64,000 nucleotides of DNA from an uncultured Methylococcales bacterium. Lineage in GTDB: Bacteria; Pseudomonadota; Gammaproteobacteria; Methylococcales; Methylomonadaceae. This document shows, piece after piece, positions 37,407 to 47,299 of the stretch. The notes under the pieces were generated by a model. It had not been told where the DNA came from. It saw only the letters and a program-made list of their open reading frames with translations, and did no database searches. Where the stretch lies: the NCBI GenBank assembly GCA_913019935.1, contig CAJVZC010000001.1, positions 32,968 through 96,967 of the forward strand, written 5' to 3'. The position numbers were made by a program, and so were the translations under genes. Within the stretch, counting starts at the first letter, position 1. Every line of letters begins with the position of its first letter.

Positions 37407-38258
37407 ATGGCGCACAATCTAAATATTGGACTCTGCCGCATACTCAGAGTTACTCTTCTTACCGTATTTTTACTGCCCATAAGCGGATGTGATTATTTAA
37501 AAACGCTCGACTTATCAGAACCGGATGAAATTAGCAGCCTGATCGAATCCGATCAACTCCAAATCGACGCCGATAAAGCGTTAGAAAACAAAAGCTTCCA
37601 AAAAGCCATTACCCGCTATGAAGAATTACAAGCCCGCTTCCCTTTTGGCGATCATGCTGCACAAACACAGCTTAATCTAGCTTATGCACAATATAAAAAT
37701 GGCGACTTTGAAGCGGCTATTGCATCAGCTGACCGTTTCATCAAAACTTATCCTACCAACGCCAGTGTTGATTACGCTTATTACTTAAAAGGACTGGTCA
37801 ACTATAATCAAGGAACCGGTTATATTGCACGCTTTTTACCCACTGACGCCTCGCAACGTGATCCCGTAAACAGCCGTGAATCATATGCTGTATTTTCCGA
37901 ATTAATACGCCGCTTCCCTAATAGCGCCTATGCCCCAGATGCCAAGCAACGCATCATTTCACTACGTAATAAATTGGCTTCCTATGAAATAAACATAGCG
38001 CGATACTATCTTAAAAGAAAAGCTTACATAGCGGCTGCTAATCGTGCCAGTGCTGTCATCCAAAACCATCAAAAAACCACGGCGATCCCCGATGCGCTTA
38101 AAATAATGCAAGAAGCTTATGAACACTTAGGTGTTGATGACTTAGCGAAGGATGCCGAACGCGTTTATCAAAAGAACTATCCTAATGGCCCTCCTCCCAT
38201 ATACCAAGATACCGGCATGATTCAAACTATTTGGGAATTTATTGGTTTAGAAAATTAG
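37407..38258 (+). CDS. bamD: Outer-membrane assembly lipoprotein BamD
   Basis: Essential lipoprotein of the BAM complex that inserts beta-barrel proteins in the outer membrane. A lipoprotein signal (lipobox PISGC, Cys28) precedes about five TPR-like repeats (about 58-265; for instance QKAITRYEELQARFPFGDHA). It has 283 residues against 245 in E. coli. It is divergent from rluD across 94 bases, with a TATACT -10-like box at 37346-37351 in that gap. Confidence 0.95.
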   Translation: MAHNLNIGLCRILRVTLLTVFLLPISGCDYLKTLDLSEPDEISSLIESDQLQIDADKALENKSFQKAITRYEELQARFPFGDHAAQTQLNLAYAQYKNGDFEAAIASADRFIKTYPTNASVDYAYYLKGLVNYNQGTGYIARFLPTDASQRDPVNSRESYAVFSELIRRFPNSAYAPDAKQRIISLRNKLASYEINIARYYLKRKAYIAAANRASAVIQNHQKTTAIPDALKIMQEAYEHLGVDDLAKDAERVYQKNYPNGPPPIYQDTGMIQTIWEFIGLEN

Positions 38259-38275
38259 TTACCACCCATAAAAAA

Positions 38276-39904
38276 CTACACCTCTACCCCGCGATATCCT
38301 GAGGTGATGGGGTAACGCCGTTCACGCCCATAAGCTCGCTTAGTAATACGTATACCTGGCGGAGCCTGACGACGTTTATGTTCATTTCGATCTACCAACG
38401 AAATAGCCCGATAAACATCCGCTTCTGTATAGCCTGCCGCTATGATCATTTCTGCACTCTGATCCTGCTCAACATACCTTTTTAGAATGGGGTCCAAATC
38501 AGAATAGGCAGGCAATGAATCTTCATCAATTTGATTCGGTGCTAATTCAGCCGATGGTGGTCGCGTTATAACACGCTCTGGAATCACCGAAGAAATCTGA
38601 TTCCGGTACGCGGCTAATTGATAAACCAATAATTTCGGAACATCTTTCAACGGTGCGAAACCGCCAGCCATATCACCGTACAAAGTCGCATAGCCCACGC
38701 TCATTTCACTTTTATTACCCGTGGTCAATAACAGCTTCCCTTGCTTATTCGAAATTGCCATCAAAATAACCCCACGGCATCGCGCCTGAATATTTTCTTC
38801 TGTAACACCGCCCTCAGCACCGCTTTCAAAAACAACTGATAACACCGAATTAAAGGCTGTGACCACTGAATGAATAGGAATGATGTTAAAAGCAACACCC
38901 TGATTCTGCGCCTGCTTTTCTGCATCTTCTAAACTCATACTCTGGGTATATTCTGATGGCATCAGTACGGCCTCGACATGCTTTGAACCCAAAGCATCTA
39001 CAGCGAGTGCCAGTGTTAATGCAGAATCAATGCCCCCCGACAAGCCTAAAATAGCACCCTGAAAACCATTCTTTCTAACGTAATCTCGAACGCCTAAAAC
39101 CAGAGCCTGATATTCACTTTTTATCGACTCATAACAAGGCGCTATCGATGATAATTTTGGCTGTAACCGATTGTGCTGATCAAACTGCACCACGGATAAA
39201 TCTTCAACAAATTCTGGTGCCCTAAAAACAACTTCACCGGAACAATCCATGACAAAAGAGGCTCCATCAAAAACCAACTCATCCTGACCTCCCACCTGAT
39301 TAACATAAACAACCGGTATTTTTACACCTTGAATACGCTCACGAACCATTTCCTCTCGCTCAAAAATCTTACCCCCATGAAAAGGCGAGGCATTTAAATT
39401 CAATAATAATTCAGCGCCCAAATTTTGAGTTCTTTCAACAATGCCTGAGCTCCAAATATCTTCACAAATACTCAGGCCTATGACATGTCCTTTAAAATCA
39501 AAGAGACAAGGGTCTTCACCACTGTCAAAATATCGTTGCTCATCAAAGACCCCGTAATTTGGCAAAACATTTTTACGATAAATAGTGTGGACTTCACCTT
39601 CATGAATAAAGGCAGCACTGTTATAAAGCTTGTCAGCCTCTTGCTCTGGAAAACCAATCACAATACTTATTTTTGTCAATGATCGCGCTATACGCTTTAT
39701 TGCTTCATTAGCATGGACAATAAAATCTTTGCGAAATAATAAATCTTCCGGTGGGTAACCCGTAATCGTTAATTCAGGAAAAACTACGAGATCAGCCTTC
39801 AAGTGATCACGTGCATTTTCTGCCGTCGCTATAATCTTATCGGTATTAGCCGCAATACTACCGACCATTAAATTCATTTGGGCCAATGCTATATTCAGAG
39901 TCAT
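38276..39904 (-). CDS. nadE: Glutamine-dependent NAD+ synthetase
   Basis: Final step of NAD synthesis. The N-terminal nitrilase-type glutaminase domain (about 1-250) has the triad glutamate in VVFPELTITGYPPEDLL, the Lys in TIYRKNVLPNYGVFDE and the Cys in GLSICEDIWS. The C-terminal synthetase (about 265-542) has the PP-loop LGLSGGIDSALTLALA. This two-domain, 542-residue form uses glutamine directly, unlike E. coli's short ammonia-dependent NadE. It lies convergent to bamD. Confidence 0.95.
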   Translation of the reverse strand: MTLNIALAQMNLMVGSIAANTDKIIATAENARDHLKADLVVFPELTITGYPPEDLLFRKDFIVHANEAIKRIARSLTKISIVIGFPEQEADKLYNSAAFIHEGEVHTIYRKNVLPNYGVFDEQRYFDSGEDPCLFDFKGHVIGLSICEDIWSSGIVERTQNLGAELLLNLNASPFHGGKIFEREEMVRERIQGVKIPVVYVNQVGGQDELVFDGASFVMDCSGEVVFRAPEFVEDLSVVQFDQHNRLQPKLSSIAPCYESIKSEYQALVLGVRDYVRKNGFQGAILGLSGGIDSALTLALAVDALGSKHVEAVLMPSEYTQSMSLEDAEKQAQNQGVAFNIIPIHSVVTAFNSVLSVVFESGAEGGVTEENIQARCRGVILMAISNKQGKLLLTTGNKSEMSVGYATLYGDMAGGFAPLKDVPKLLVYQLAAYRNQISSVIPERVITRPPSAELAPNQIDEDSLPAYSDLDPILKRYVEQDQSAEMIIAAGYTEADVYRAISLVDRNEHKRRQAPPGIRITKRAYGRERRYPITSGYRGVEV

Positions 39905-39948
39905 TGCTTTTTAGTCAAAAAGTAAATTACAAATCAAGAAAACGATTA

Positions 39949-40818
39949 TTACGATAACCGCGCTTTCATACGCTCACCAATCTCAGTGGGTGAGCGAACA
40001 ACATCAACACCCGCTGCAGTCAATGCAGCAATTTTGCCTTCTGCCGTTCCTTTGCCACCGGTAATAATAGCGCCCGCATGACCCATTCGCTTTCCGGGTG
40101 GCGCGGTAATACCTGCGATATAACCCACTATCGGTTTACTCACATGATCGACAATATAGTCAGCAGCCTCTTCTTCTTCACTACCGCCTATTTCACCCAC
40201 CATAACAATACCTTCTGTCAATGGGTCTTCTTCAAACATTTTAATCACTTCAATAAAACGTAACCCATGAATCGGATCACCCCCTATCCCAACGCAGGTT
40301 GATTGCCCCAACCCTTGTTGTGTTGTTTGCTTAACGGCCTCATAGGTCAATGTCCCTGAACGCGATACAATGCCAATCCGCCCTGGCAAATGAATATCGC
40401 CAGACATAATACCAATCTTACATTCTCCAGGCGTAATAATCCCCGGGCAATTAGGCCCAATCAACACCGAACTTGAATTTTCAAGAACCGCTTTGACTTT
40501 CAGCATATGGAGAATAGGAATACCCTCCGTGATACAAACAATAACTTTTATACCGGCTTCTTCCGCTTCTAAAATAGCATCGGCCGCGAAAGGTGCGGGA
40601 ACATAAATCATAGTGGCATCGGCGTCAGTTAAATCAATCGCTTCTTGAACACTATCAAATACCGTTAGTCCTAAATGTTGTTCTCCGCCACGCCCCGGCG
40701 TAACACCGGCAACTAATTTTGTGCCATAGGCTAATGCCTGTTGCGAATGAAAAAGACCTTGCTTGCCAGTCAATCCCTGACAAATCACCTTAGTACTTTG
40801 GTTTACCAGAATACTCAT
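39949..40818 (-). CDS. sucD: Succinyl-CoA synthetase alpha subunit
   Basis: CoA-binding subunit of the TCA-cycle succinyl-CoA synthetase. CoA-binding motif [20 protein letters not shown] (about 13-32), [18 protein letters not shown], and the phosphohistidine region [18 protein letters not shown] (about 239-256, His in MGHAG). The 289 residues match E. coli SucD. Its start overlaps sucC by 4 bases. The sucAB genes are not in this window. Malate thiokinase MtkB was considered and set aside because the N-terminal half follows SucD closely. Confidence 0.95.
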   Translation of the reverse strand: MSILVNQSTKVICQGLTGKQGLFHSQQALAYGTKLVAGVTPGRGGEQHLGLTVFDSVQEAIDLTDADATMIYVPAPFAADAILEAEEAGIKVIVCITEGIPILHMLKVKAVLENSSSVLIGPNCPGIITPGECKIGIMSGDIHLPGRIGIVSRSGTLTYEAVKQTTQQGLGQSTCVGIGGDPIHGLRFIEVIKMFEEDPLTEGIVMVGEIGGSEEEEAADYIVDHVSKPIVGYIAGITAPPGKRMGHAGAIITGGKGTAEGKIAALTAAGVDVVRSPTEIGERMKARLS

Positions 40819-41981
40819 AATTCCCCCGCATACTCAACAACTTTAATCGCTGCTGTTTCAAGATCTTCCGCGGCGATAACCGATAATCCAGAATTATTTA
40901 ATAATTGCCGCCCCAACTCTGCATTAGTCCCTTCTAAGCGAACGACAATTGGGATGGTCATCTTAACTTCCTGAATAGCTATAATCAGCCCTTCTGCAAT
41001 CATGTCACACTGAACAATACCACCAAAAATATTAACCAATATCGCCTTAACCTGTTCATCCGATAAAATAATCTTAAATGCCTCGGTCACGCGAGCCGCT
41101 GTTGCTTCTCCACCGACATCAAGAAAATTAGCAGGCTCACCACCTTTTAGCTTAACTAAGTCCATGGTTGCCATGGCCAATCCTGCACCATTGACCATAC
41201 ACCCTATATTGCCTGACAAAGTAATATAATTAAGCCCAAATCCTTGCGCTTTATTCTCCTTAATATCTTCTTGCTCTCGATCTCTTAATGCCAAAATATC
41301 AGAATGTCCTGACAAGGCATTATCATCAAACGTAATCTTTGCATCGAGCGCTAATAACACATCATTTTCTGCTTCAACCAAGGGGTTAATTTCAATTTGA
41401 CTGGCGTCTTTCTCTATAAATACCTGATACATACCACGCATAATGCGTTCCATCATACGAATCTGCTCCCCCTTCAAAGACAAAGCATAAGCGACCCGGC
41501 GACATTGGTACGGTTGCAACCCAACAATAGGGTTGACCTCAATAGACAAAATCTTCTCTGGGCTCTCTATAGCGACAGTTTCAATATCCATGCCTCCCGC
41601 TTCAGAAGCAATAAAAACCAACTTTTCTGAAACACGCTCAACTAACAAACTCAGATAAAATTCACGCTTAAGCTCAACGGTTTCTTCAATCCAAACTGAA
41701 TTTACCGGCAATCCCTTAGCGCCGGTCTGCTTCGTAACTAAGCGCGTACCTAACAATTGATGGCTAACCTCAGAAATTTTGCTAAAACTATCCACCACAT
41801 GAACACCACCAGCCTGCCCTCGACCACCGGCATGGATTTGTGCTTTCAGTACCCAAGCATTACGCTCTAACATTTGCGCACATTGTTTCGCTTCTTCTAC
41901 GGTAGAAGCCAACTTCCCAACAGGAACAGGAATACCATAATCACTAAGAATTTGTTTTGCTTGATATTCATGAATATTCAT
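40815..41981 (-). CDS. sucC: Succinyl-CoA synthetase beta subunit
   Basis: ATP-grasp subunit that binds nucleotide and succinate. [20 protein letters not shown] and [15 protein letters not shown] (about 48-62) mark the nucleotide site. The catalytic residues sit in [26 protein letters not shown], and [17 protein letters not shown] is a subunit-contact region. The 388 residues match E. coli SucC. First gene of the sucCD pair, unusually placed away from sucAB, which is common in several gammaproteobacterial lineages. Confidence 0.95.
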   Translation of the reverse strand: MNIHEYQAKQILSDYGIPVPVGKLASTVEEAKQCAQMLERNAWVLKAQIHAGGRGQAGGVHVVDSFSKISEVSHQLLGTRLVTKQTGAKGLPVNSVWIEETVELKREFYLSLLVERVSEKLVFIASEAGGMDIETVAIESPEKILSIEVNPIVGLQPYQCRRVAYALSLKGEQIRMMERIMRGMYQVFIEKDASQIEINPLVEAENDVLLALDAKITFDDNALSGHSDILALRDREQEDIKENKAQGFGLNYITLSGNIGCMVNGAGLAMATMDLVKLKGGEPANFLDVGGEATAARVTEAFKIILSDEQVKAILVNIFGGIVQCDMIAEGLIIAIQEVKMTIPIVVRLEGTNAELGRQLLNNSGLSVIAAEDLETAAIKVVEYAGEL

Positions 41982-42089
41982 ATGCTATTCCTTGATCGAT
42001 AAAATCATCACGTTCATTCTAAAATAATGACCCAACATATTATTGCCCATTGACCTTCAAATAAACTTTACCACAGTTTATCGCCTCTG

Positions 42090-43319
42090 CTACTTCACCG
42101 CTAGCTTTGGCAACCCCGACCTTAATCCCATCGCGTATTGGTTAAACATTTTCTTCAGCACTATAGATTGATTAATCATATTCATGCCCCAAGAACGCAA
42201 TTGCACAACAGGTTGATCATTAACACCGTACATTCGCTTTAATAAATCCATCGTTGTCATCATGACTAAGTTGTCACCTTTTCGCCATCGCTCGTAACGC
42301 CTTAATACGTGTGCGCTGCCTAATGGTCGACGCCGTTCCTTTGCCTGTACAAGTAATTCGATAATGGCTGCCGCATCTAATAATCCAGCATTAGCGCCCT
42401 GCCCTGCTAAAGGGTGCATGGTATGTGCCGCATCGCCCACTAACGCAAAAGCCTCAGCCGTATAACTATTCGCATGCTGAAAGGTCAGTGGAAAAGCGGC
42501 TCGCGTAGCCACACCCGTTATCTCCCCCAAAAGCCCCCCCGATGCTGCCGTTAATGCGGCCAAGAAATCCACCTCGGAACAATCTCTATACTCCTTAGCG
42601 CGGGCCGTCCCTAACGTCCAAACAATTGAGCTTTGCCCATTACGTAACGGCAAGAAAGCCAATGGACCCTGTTCTAAAAATCGCTGCCACGCCGTTCGTT
42701 GATGATCCTTTGTCGTTGAAACTGTTGTGACTAACCCCTGTTGGTGATAAGGCCAACCACGCACACCAATTCCCATTTGACTACGCATCGAAGAATGCTG
42801 ACCATCTGCAGCTATAACTAACGCTGCTTTAATACAACGCCCACTCTGCAATGTTAATTGCCGCCCTAAAGAATGAGGGGCTATCGCCACAACAGGATCC
42901 GCACAAATGACTTCACCACAATCAGAACTCTCGAACAGATCCCATAAGCCGGCTACCATGACTCTATTTTCAACAATAAAACCTAATTCTTGAAAATGTG
43001 TTTCAGTATTATCAAAATGCAGACAACCATTACCAGCACCGTCGTATACACGCATATCCCGATAGGGACTGACACCGCGTCGAACAATCTCAGGCCAAGC
43101 CCCCAATCCTTTCATGATATTAACAGACCCCTGCGTGAGCGCTGACACACGAAGGTCATGATCACTTTGTGGCAAAATACGCGGTGGGTTTTCTTTATTT
43201 AATAACGCTACTGAAATACCCTTATTTGCCAATCCACACGCAACAGTAGCTCCAACAAGACCACCGCCAACAACAATAACTTCATACTGATCTACCACCT
43301 CAATATCTCCGTTTACCAA
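42090..43319 (-). CDS. ubiI: FAD-dependent ubiquinone-pathway hydroxylase, UbiI/VisC type
   Basis: Flavin monooxygenase of the UbiH/COQ6 family, which adds a hydroxyl to the C5 position of the ubiquinone ring. FAD motifs are VVGGGLVGATVACGLANKG (about 16-34), DGQHSSMRSQMGI (about 191-203) and ALVGDAAHTMHPLAGQGAN (about 299-317). Its 409 residues are normal. It overlaps ubiH by 20 bases and is last in ygfB-pepP-ubiH-ubiI, the E. coli order. UbiF is an alternative assignment for the same family; synteny favours UbiI. Confidence 0.9.
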   Translation of the reverse strand: MVNGDIEVVDQYEVIVVGGGLVGATVACGLANKGISVALLNKENPPRILPQSDHDLRVSALTQGSVNIMKGLGAWPEIVRRGVSPYRDMRVYDGAGNGCLHFDNTETHFQELGFIVENRVMVAGLWDLFESSDCGEVICADPVVAIAPHSLGRQLTLQSGRCIKAALVIAADGQHSSMRSQMGIGVRGWPYHQQGLVTTVSTTKDHQRTAWQRFLEQGPLAFLPLRNGQSSIVWTLGTARAKEYRDCSEVDFLAALTAASGGLLGEITGVATRAAFPLTFQHANSYTAEAFALVGDAAHTMHPLAGQGANAGLLDAAAIIELLVQAKERRRPLGSAHVLRRYERWRKGDNLVMMTTMDLLKRMYGVNDQPVVQLRSWGMNMINQSIVLKKMFNQYAMGLRSGLPKLAVK

Positions 43320-44514
43320 GACGATTTAATTTCCCACCTAAACCCATAGCATGTCGCGTTACCAGGGATTTAATACTGTTGACATGATCGAGTACAATTA
43401 ATGCCGTATTACGTGAAATAGCAACAGGAACCCAATCATTAGAAAAAACACGGATCAATCCATCGGTGAAATTAACAACCTTGTCATGATCAATCTGACG
43501 CACTTTTGCATAGCTTTTCAAAAAGTCAGGATCACCAATATCGCCTCCACTTTCAGCTTGCTCAATTAACATCTCAGCCAACTGCAAGACATCACGCAAC
43601 CCAAGATTAAATCCTTGACCTGCAACCGGATGTAATTGATGTGCGGCGTTACCCACGATAACCGCACGACCTTCAACCATTCTATCCGCTCGTATAAGAT
43701 TCACAGGAAAAGCAAATCGTGGCCCGACTAATTGTAATTCACCCATGCGATAACCAAAACAGTTTTGCAGTTGTGCCAAAAAATCACTGTCACTGCCTTG
43801 AATTAAATCATCAGCTTGTTCATTTGTTCGTGTCCAAACGACAGCGCTACAGCCTTCTGTTGTCGGTAAAACCGCTAACGGCCCCTGTGTGGTAAAGCGT
43901 TCATAGGCAACATTGTTATGTCCTAACGATGAACGAATCGTCGTAACAATGGCTTTTTGAGAATACCCTGTAATCTTTTGTTTAATACCCAATAAGTCTC
44001 GAACTGTGGACTGCCCACCGTCTGCACCAACCACAAGCTTAGCGGTCAAATTCACCGACTGCTTATCCACATTAATATTAAGATAAGTCGCCTCATCACT
44101 AGACATTAAGCCAACAACACGAGCGGGGCAATAAACCGTTAACTCCGTTTGACTCGCTTGCTTACTGACATGACTTTCAATCTGATGCGCCGTAATAACA
44201 TAGCCTAAAGCGTCAACACCTTCTTTTTCTGCAGACAAGCGGGTTTTACCAAAATGGCCCTGATCAGAGATATGAATATGTTTTATGGGGGTTGCTGTTG
44301 TGCTTATTGTTTCCCACAAGTCTAAGGCGGCCAACATCACTGTTGAGCCATAGGCTAAAGCCAATGCTCGTTGACCTATGGGTGCCTTTTCCCGTTCAAT
44401 AGCCGTTTCAGCCTCAATTAAAGCCACTCGTAAGCCAGAGTCCTTTAACGCCAAAGCCAGGCAATTACCGGCCAAACCACCACCGACAATAATCAAATCA
44501 TGGTCATAACGCAT
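43300..44514 (-). CDS. ubiH: FAD-dependent ubiquinone-pathway hydroxylase UbiH
   Basis: A second, homologous flavin hydroxylase, assigned to the C1 position of the ring. Motifs are LIIVGGGLAGNCLALALKD (about 7-25), GADGGQSTVRDLLGI and AVIVGNAAHQLHPVAGQGFN (about 283-302). The stop of pepP and the start of ubiH are adjacent. Identity relative to UbiI is based on position next to pepP, as in E. coli. Its 404 residues match the family. Confidence 0.92.
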   Translation of the reverse strand: MRYDHDLIIVGGGLAGNCLALALKDSGLRVALIEAETAIEREKAPIGQRALALAYGSTVMLAALDLWETISTTATPIKHIHISDQGHFGKTRLSAEKEGVDALGYVITAHQIESHVSKQASQTELTVYCPARVVGLMSSDEATYLNINVDKQSVNLTAKLVVGADGGQSTVRDLLGIKQKITGYSQKAIVTTIRSSLGHNNVAYERFTTQGPLAVLPTTEGCSAVVWTRTNEQADDLIQGSDSDFLAQLQNCFGYRMGELQLVGPRFAFPVNLIRADRMVEGRAVIVGNAAHQLHPVAGQGFNLGLRDVLQLAEMLIEQAESGGDIGDPDFLKSYAKVRQIDHDKVVNFTDGLIRVFSNDWVPVAISRNTALIVLDHVNSIKSLVTRHAMGLGGKLNRLGKRRY

Positions 44515-45825
44515 CTAGTTGGCCTGCATTAATGCTTCAATCGCCGCAATAGTTTTAGGTGCCGCCTCAGTTAAGACCTCACACCCCTTTTCTGTTACTA
44601 AAATATCATCTTCAATCCGAATTCCAATACCTCGCCACTGTGGCGCTACTGACGTATCCTGTTCTGGAATATAAAGCCCGGGCTCAATAGTCAACACCAT
44701 TCCTGCTTCTAATAATCGCCACTGCCCATCTATTTTATAATCGCCGACATCATGCACATCCATCCCCAACCAATGCCCAATTCGATGCATATAATAAGGC
44801 TTGTAGGCCTCTTGCTCAATTAATTCACTAACTACACCGGTTAAGATACCTAATTCCACCAAACCTGCGGTTAACACCTCAATAGCAATATCATGCGAAC
44901 AATTCCAAGGCGTCCCCGGTTGCACTTGTTCAATAGCCGCTAACTGGGCATCTAAGACGAGCTGATACAATAATTTTTGAGGCTCACTGAATCGACCTGA
45001 AACCGGAAAAGTCCGGGTAATATCCGCTGCATAATAATCGCATTCAGAACCGGCATCGATTAACAACAAATCACCTGTCTGTAGGCGTGAAGCATTATCG
45101 GTGTAATGCAATATACAAGCATTCGCACCCCCTGCAACAATTGAGGGATAGGCAGGTGACCTATGCCCATGAAACATAAATTCATGAATCAACTCTGCCT
45201 CAACTTGAAATTCATATTGGCACAATCGACAATTCTGCATAGCTCGTTTATGCGCCTTAGTGGAGACTTCTGCGGCTTGGCGCATCAAAGCAATTTCTTG
45301 AGGGCTCTTAAAAAGGCGCATCTCATGCAGCACATGTTCTAAAGAAACAAACTCGCCCGGCACACGTATCCCCGAACGACTACTCCCTCTTAAGGTATTA
45401 ACCCACTCTAGAATATGATGGTTTATTTCACTATCTCGTCCCATCGGATAAAACACACGGGCCTTATTTTCAAGTAGACCCGGTAAAATATCGTCCAAGT
45501 CTTCAATAGGAAAAGCGTCATCTGCTCCATACTCTTCAACGGCACCTTCTAAGCCGGCATGAGCACCTTCCCATAATGCCTTTTGGGCATCAAACTCAGG
45601 ACAAAACAACATATATTCCCCTTGCTGACGACCGGGAATAAAAACAGCAACAGCATCTGCCTCTGCAAATCCTGTTAAATAATAAAAATCGCTGTCTTGG
45701 CGAAAAGGATAATCAACATCTCGATTACGGTTTTTTTCGGTCGCACTGGCAATAATAGCAATGCTACCTTCACCGATTGCTTCCATTAAAAAACGCCGTC
45801 GACGCTTAAATTCTTCTTGATTCAT
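44515..45825 (-). CDS. pepP: Xaa-Pro aminopeptidase
   Basis: M24 metallopeptidase releasing the N-terminal residue before proline. The N-terminal creatinase-like domain (about 1-175) is followed by the pita-bread catalytic domain. Its two-metal ligands are in LLIDAGSECDYYAADITRTF, GHWLGMDVHD, TIEPGLYI and RIEDDILV. The 436 residues match E. coli PepP (441). Its stop abuts the ubiH start, a strongly conserved pair. Confidence 0.96.
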   Translation of the reverse strand: MNQEEFKRRRRFLMEAIGEGSIAIIASATEKNRNRDVDYPFRQDSDFYYLTGFAEADAVAVFIPGRQQGEYMLFCPEFDAQKALWEGAHAGLEGAVEEYGADDAFPIEDLDDILPGLLENKARVFYPMGRDSEINHHILEWVNTLRGSSRSGIRVPGEFVSLEHVLHEMRLFKSPQEIALMRQAAEVSTKAHKRAMQNCRLCQYEFQVEAELIHEFMFHGHRSPAYPSIVAGGANACILHYTDNASRLQTGDLLLIDAGSECDYYAADITRTFPVSGRFSEPQKLLYQLVLDAQLAAIEQVQPGTPWNCSHDIAIEVLTAGLVELGILTGVVSELIEQEAYKPYYMHRIGHWLGMDVHDVGDYKIDGQWRLLEAGMVLTIEPGLYIPEQDTSVAPQWRGIGIRIEDDILVTEKGCEVLTEAAPKTIAAIEALMQAN

Positions 45826-45853
45826 GTAGTTTCTTTTTTAAAAACGAACTGTT

Positions 45854-46378
45854 TTAATGTAAGGCCTCAGCATCACCTTCTGAAGACAGGTCAGACTGAA
45901 CAACCTGCACGGCGACGCGCACATACTCCACTAACTCAAAAAAAGCTGTCTCATCTTCTTCACCCTCAACATCACTATCAACCTGCGTGAATTCAACTAG
46001 GTCTTTCAAAAGCTCACCACTCTCACCGGGCCAATCATCTCCTGAACGGGTAAACCCCAGCCCCAGTAAAAAGCCTAAACACCAATGCCGTAGCGCCTCG
46101 ACACGATTAGACAAACTTTCCTCATCATCAGGCAATAACAAATCGAACTCAAAACCACCCTCACTCAATAATTTAGCGGTCTGTTCAAACAGGGCTAACA
46201 AAGCCAACTTTTCAACATCGGTCAAAGGATTGGATTCTGCTAATAATTCTTTTAACCATAAGTCACTGGATACTCGAATATCAACACACAACATGCCGGT
46301 GGCAAGACCGTGCGCTTCAGCCGCATTACTGGTTACACCGGCATCCATTAACAAGGCATCAATAGTTAAATATGTCAT
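45854..46378 (-). CDS. ygfB: YgfB (UPF0149) family protein
   Basis: A 174-residue acidic helical protein of the UPF0149/YgfB family, with the signature AAEAHGLATGMLCVD near 19-33 and HWCLGFLLGLGFTRSG near 97-112. In Pseudomonas the homologue modulates stress-linked gene expression, but the direct role here is open. Position just upstream of pepP matches E. coli. It diverges from the zapA operon across 46 bases that must hold promoters for both. Confidence 0.93.
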   Translation of the reverse strand: MTYLTIDALLMDAGVTSNAAEAHGLATGMLCVDIRVSSDLWLKELLAESNPLTDVEKLALLALFEQTAKLLSEGGFEFDLLLPDDEESLSNRVEALRHWCLGFLLGLGFTRSGDDWPGESGELLKDLVEFTQVDSDVEGEEDETAFFELVEYVRVAVQVVQSDLSSEGDAEALH

Positions 46379-46424
46379 AAAATAGTGTTTACCCTTTTTG
46401 TAACTTTAATAAACCGGAGCTCTT

Positions 46425-46700
46425 ATGCTACTATTTAAGCTCCATTCTAAACTAGCAATGATTCTAACATTAACCGCATTCTCAACTATGGCAAGTGAAA
46501 ACAATCAACTCCAGATCCTTGAAGAAAAACTGGATAACCTTATCCAGATGTGTAATTCCATTACCGAAGAAAATGAATTGCTAAAAATCAAGCAGGCTGA
46601 GTTAATCCGTGAAAAATCGAGACTCATCGAGAAAACGATTCTTGCAAAAACAAAAGTTGAATCCATGATAACACGACTCAAATCAATGGAGCATATGTGA
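46425..46700 (+). CDS. TIGR02449-type coiled-coil protein next to zapA
   Basis: A 91-residue protein whose body from residue 22 (MASENNQLQILEEKLDNLIQ) is a heptad-repeat coiled coil like the ZapB-like TIGR02449 family, ending KTKVESMITRLKSME. The first 21 residues (MLLFKLHSKLAMILTLTAFS) resemble a Sec signal peptide. The upstream start at 46425 has the better ribosome site (GGAG with a 5-base gap), whereas no such site precedes the family-like start at 46488. Either an exported form exists or the shorter cytosolic form is made. It overlaps zapA by 4 bases. Confidence 0.75.
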   Translation: MLLFKLHSKLAMILTLTAFSTMASENNQLQILEEKLDNLIQMCNSITEENELLKIKQAELIREKSRLIEKTILAKTKVESMITRLKSMEHM

Positions 46701-46996
46701 TGACAAAAAACTGCTCTGTTTTACTGCCTATCTTCGGAAAAGAATATAAGGTTTCCTGCTCCGCTGAGGAAAAAAATAATCTCTTACATTCAGCGCAATT
46801 ACTTGATAAAAGAATGCGTGAAATTCGAGACTCAGGAAAAGTCACTAACGCAGAAAGAGTCGCGGTTATGGCAGCCCTAAATCTTGTCCACGATATTGAC
46901 CCGACAACAATTGAAAATCCACAATTAAACCCTGAGATTGACCGTCACCTATTACGATTACAAAGAAAAATAGATAACACACTCGAAAAAGCTTAA
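46697..46996 (+). CDS. zapA: Cell division protein ZapA
   Basis: A 99-residue FtsZ-ring stabiliser. The N-terminal globular domain has SVLLPIFGKEYKVSCSAEEKNNLLHSAQLLDKRMREIRDSGKV (in pieces), followed by VAVMAALNLVHDI and a short dimerising coiled coil. It is coupled to the preceding coiled-coil gene by a 4-base overlap, and 6S RNA starts about 40 bases after its stop, as in E. coli. Confidence 0.93.
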   Translation: MMTKNCSVLLPIFGKEYKVSCSAEEKNNLLHSAQLLDKRMREIRDSGKVTNAERVAVMAALNLVHDIDPTTIENPQLNPEIDRHLLRLQRKIDNTLEKA

Positions 46997-47035
46997 TTTC
47001 CGATTTCCCTTCCCTCATAACTACGTTAGAATGCA

Positions 47036-47216
47036 CTGTGTCTCCTGTAGCAACCGAGGCGTATTTGGTCTTCTTGGGCTTAGATACAACCTTAGGGTAC
47101 AGACATTGACCATGGTGCGCATGTCCGTTAACGGAAAGCCTTTTTGGCCAATAATGTTCCCACTTGAACCCCTGGTTCAAGAACAAAAATACAAAACGGT
47201 GCACATGGGAGACGCC
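47036..47216 (+). ncRNA. ssrS: 6S RNA
   Basis: The region between zapA and the hairpin at 47224 folds as 6S RNA, which sequesters sigma-70 RNA polymerase in stationary phase. The ends pair (GTCTCC at 47040-47045 with GGAGAC at 47208-47213). The gammaproteobacterial hairpin CTTGAACC-CCT-GGTTCAAG (47163-47181) is perfect. A TAGAAT -10 box at 47027-47032 places the start near 47038. The zapA-ssrS order is that of E. coli, but fau does not follow. End positions are good to about five bases. Confidence 0.85.
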
Positions 47217-47223
47217 AATCAAT

Positions 47224-47244
47224 GTGCTGGATCATGACCAGCAC
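47224..47244. terminator. Hairpin after 6S RNA
   Basis: GTGCTGG (47224-47230) pairs perfectly with CCAGCAC (47238-47244) around a 7-base loop, and a smaller hairpin ATAGGT-CGCAC-ACCTAT follows at 47266-47282. No T run follows either stem. They lie between 6S RNA and convergent waaC, so they may mark termination or processing of the RNA precursor. Confidence 0.45.
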
Positions 47245-47299
47245 AACGGTCTAGAATCACCCCATATAGGTCGCACACCTATCCCCTCTTGAATATTCG

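Noticed and set aside
39949-41981. Malate thiokinase (MtkAB) of the serine cycle instead of succinyl-CoA synthetase
   Set aside because: Both subunits follow SucC/SucD sequence closely and there are no serine-cycle neighbours (mcl, sga, hpr) in the window.
47031-47237. Small protein gene over the 6S RNA region
   Set aside because: The open frame coincides with the conserved 6S RNA fold; no ribosome site or family match supports a protein. The same holds for the reverse-strand frame at 46866-47222.
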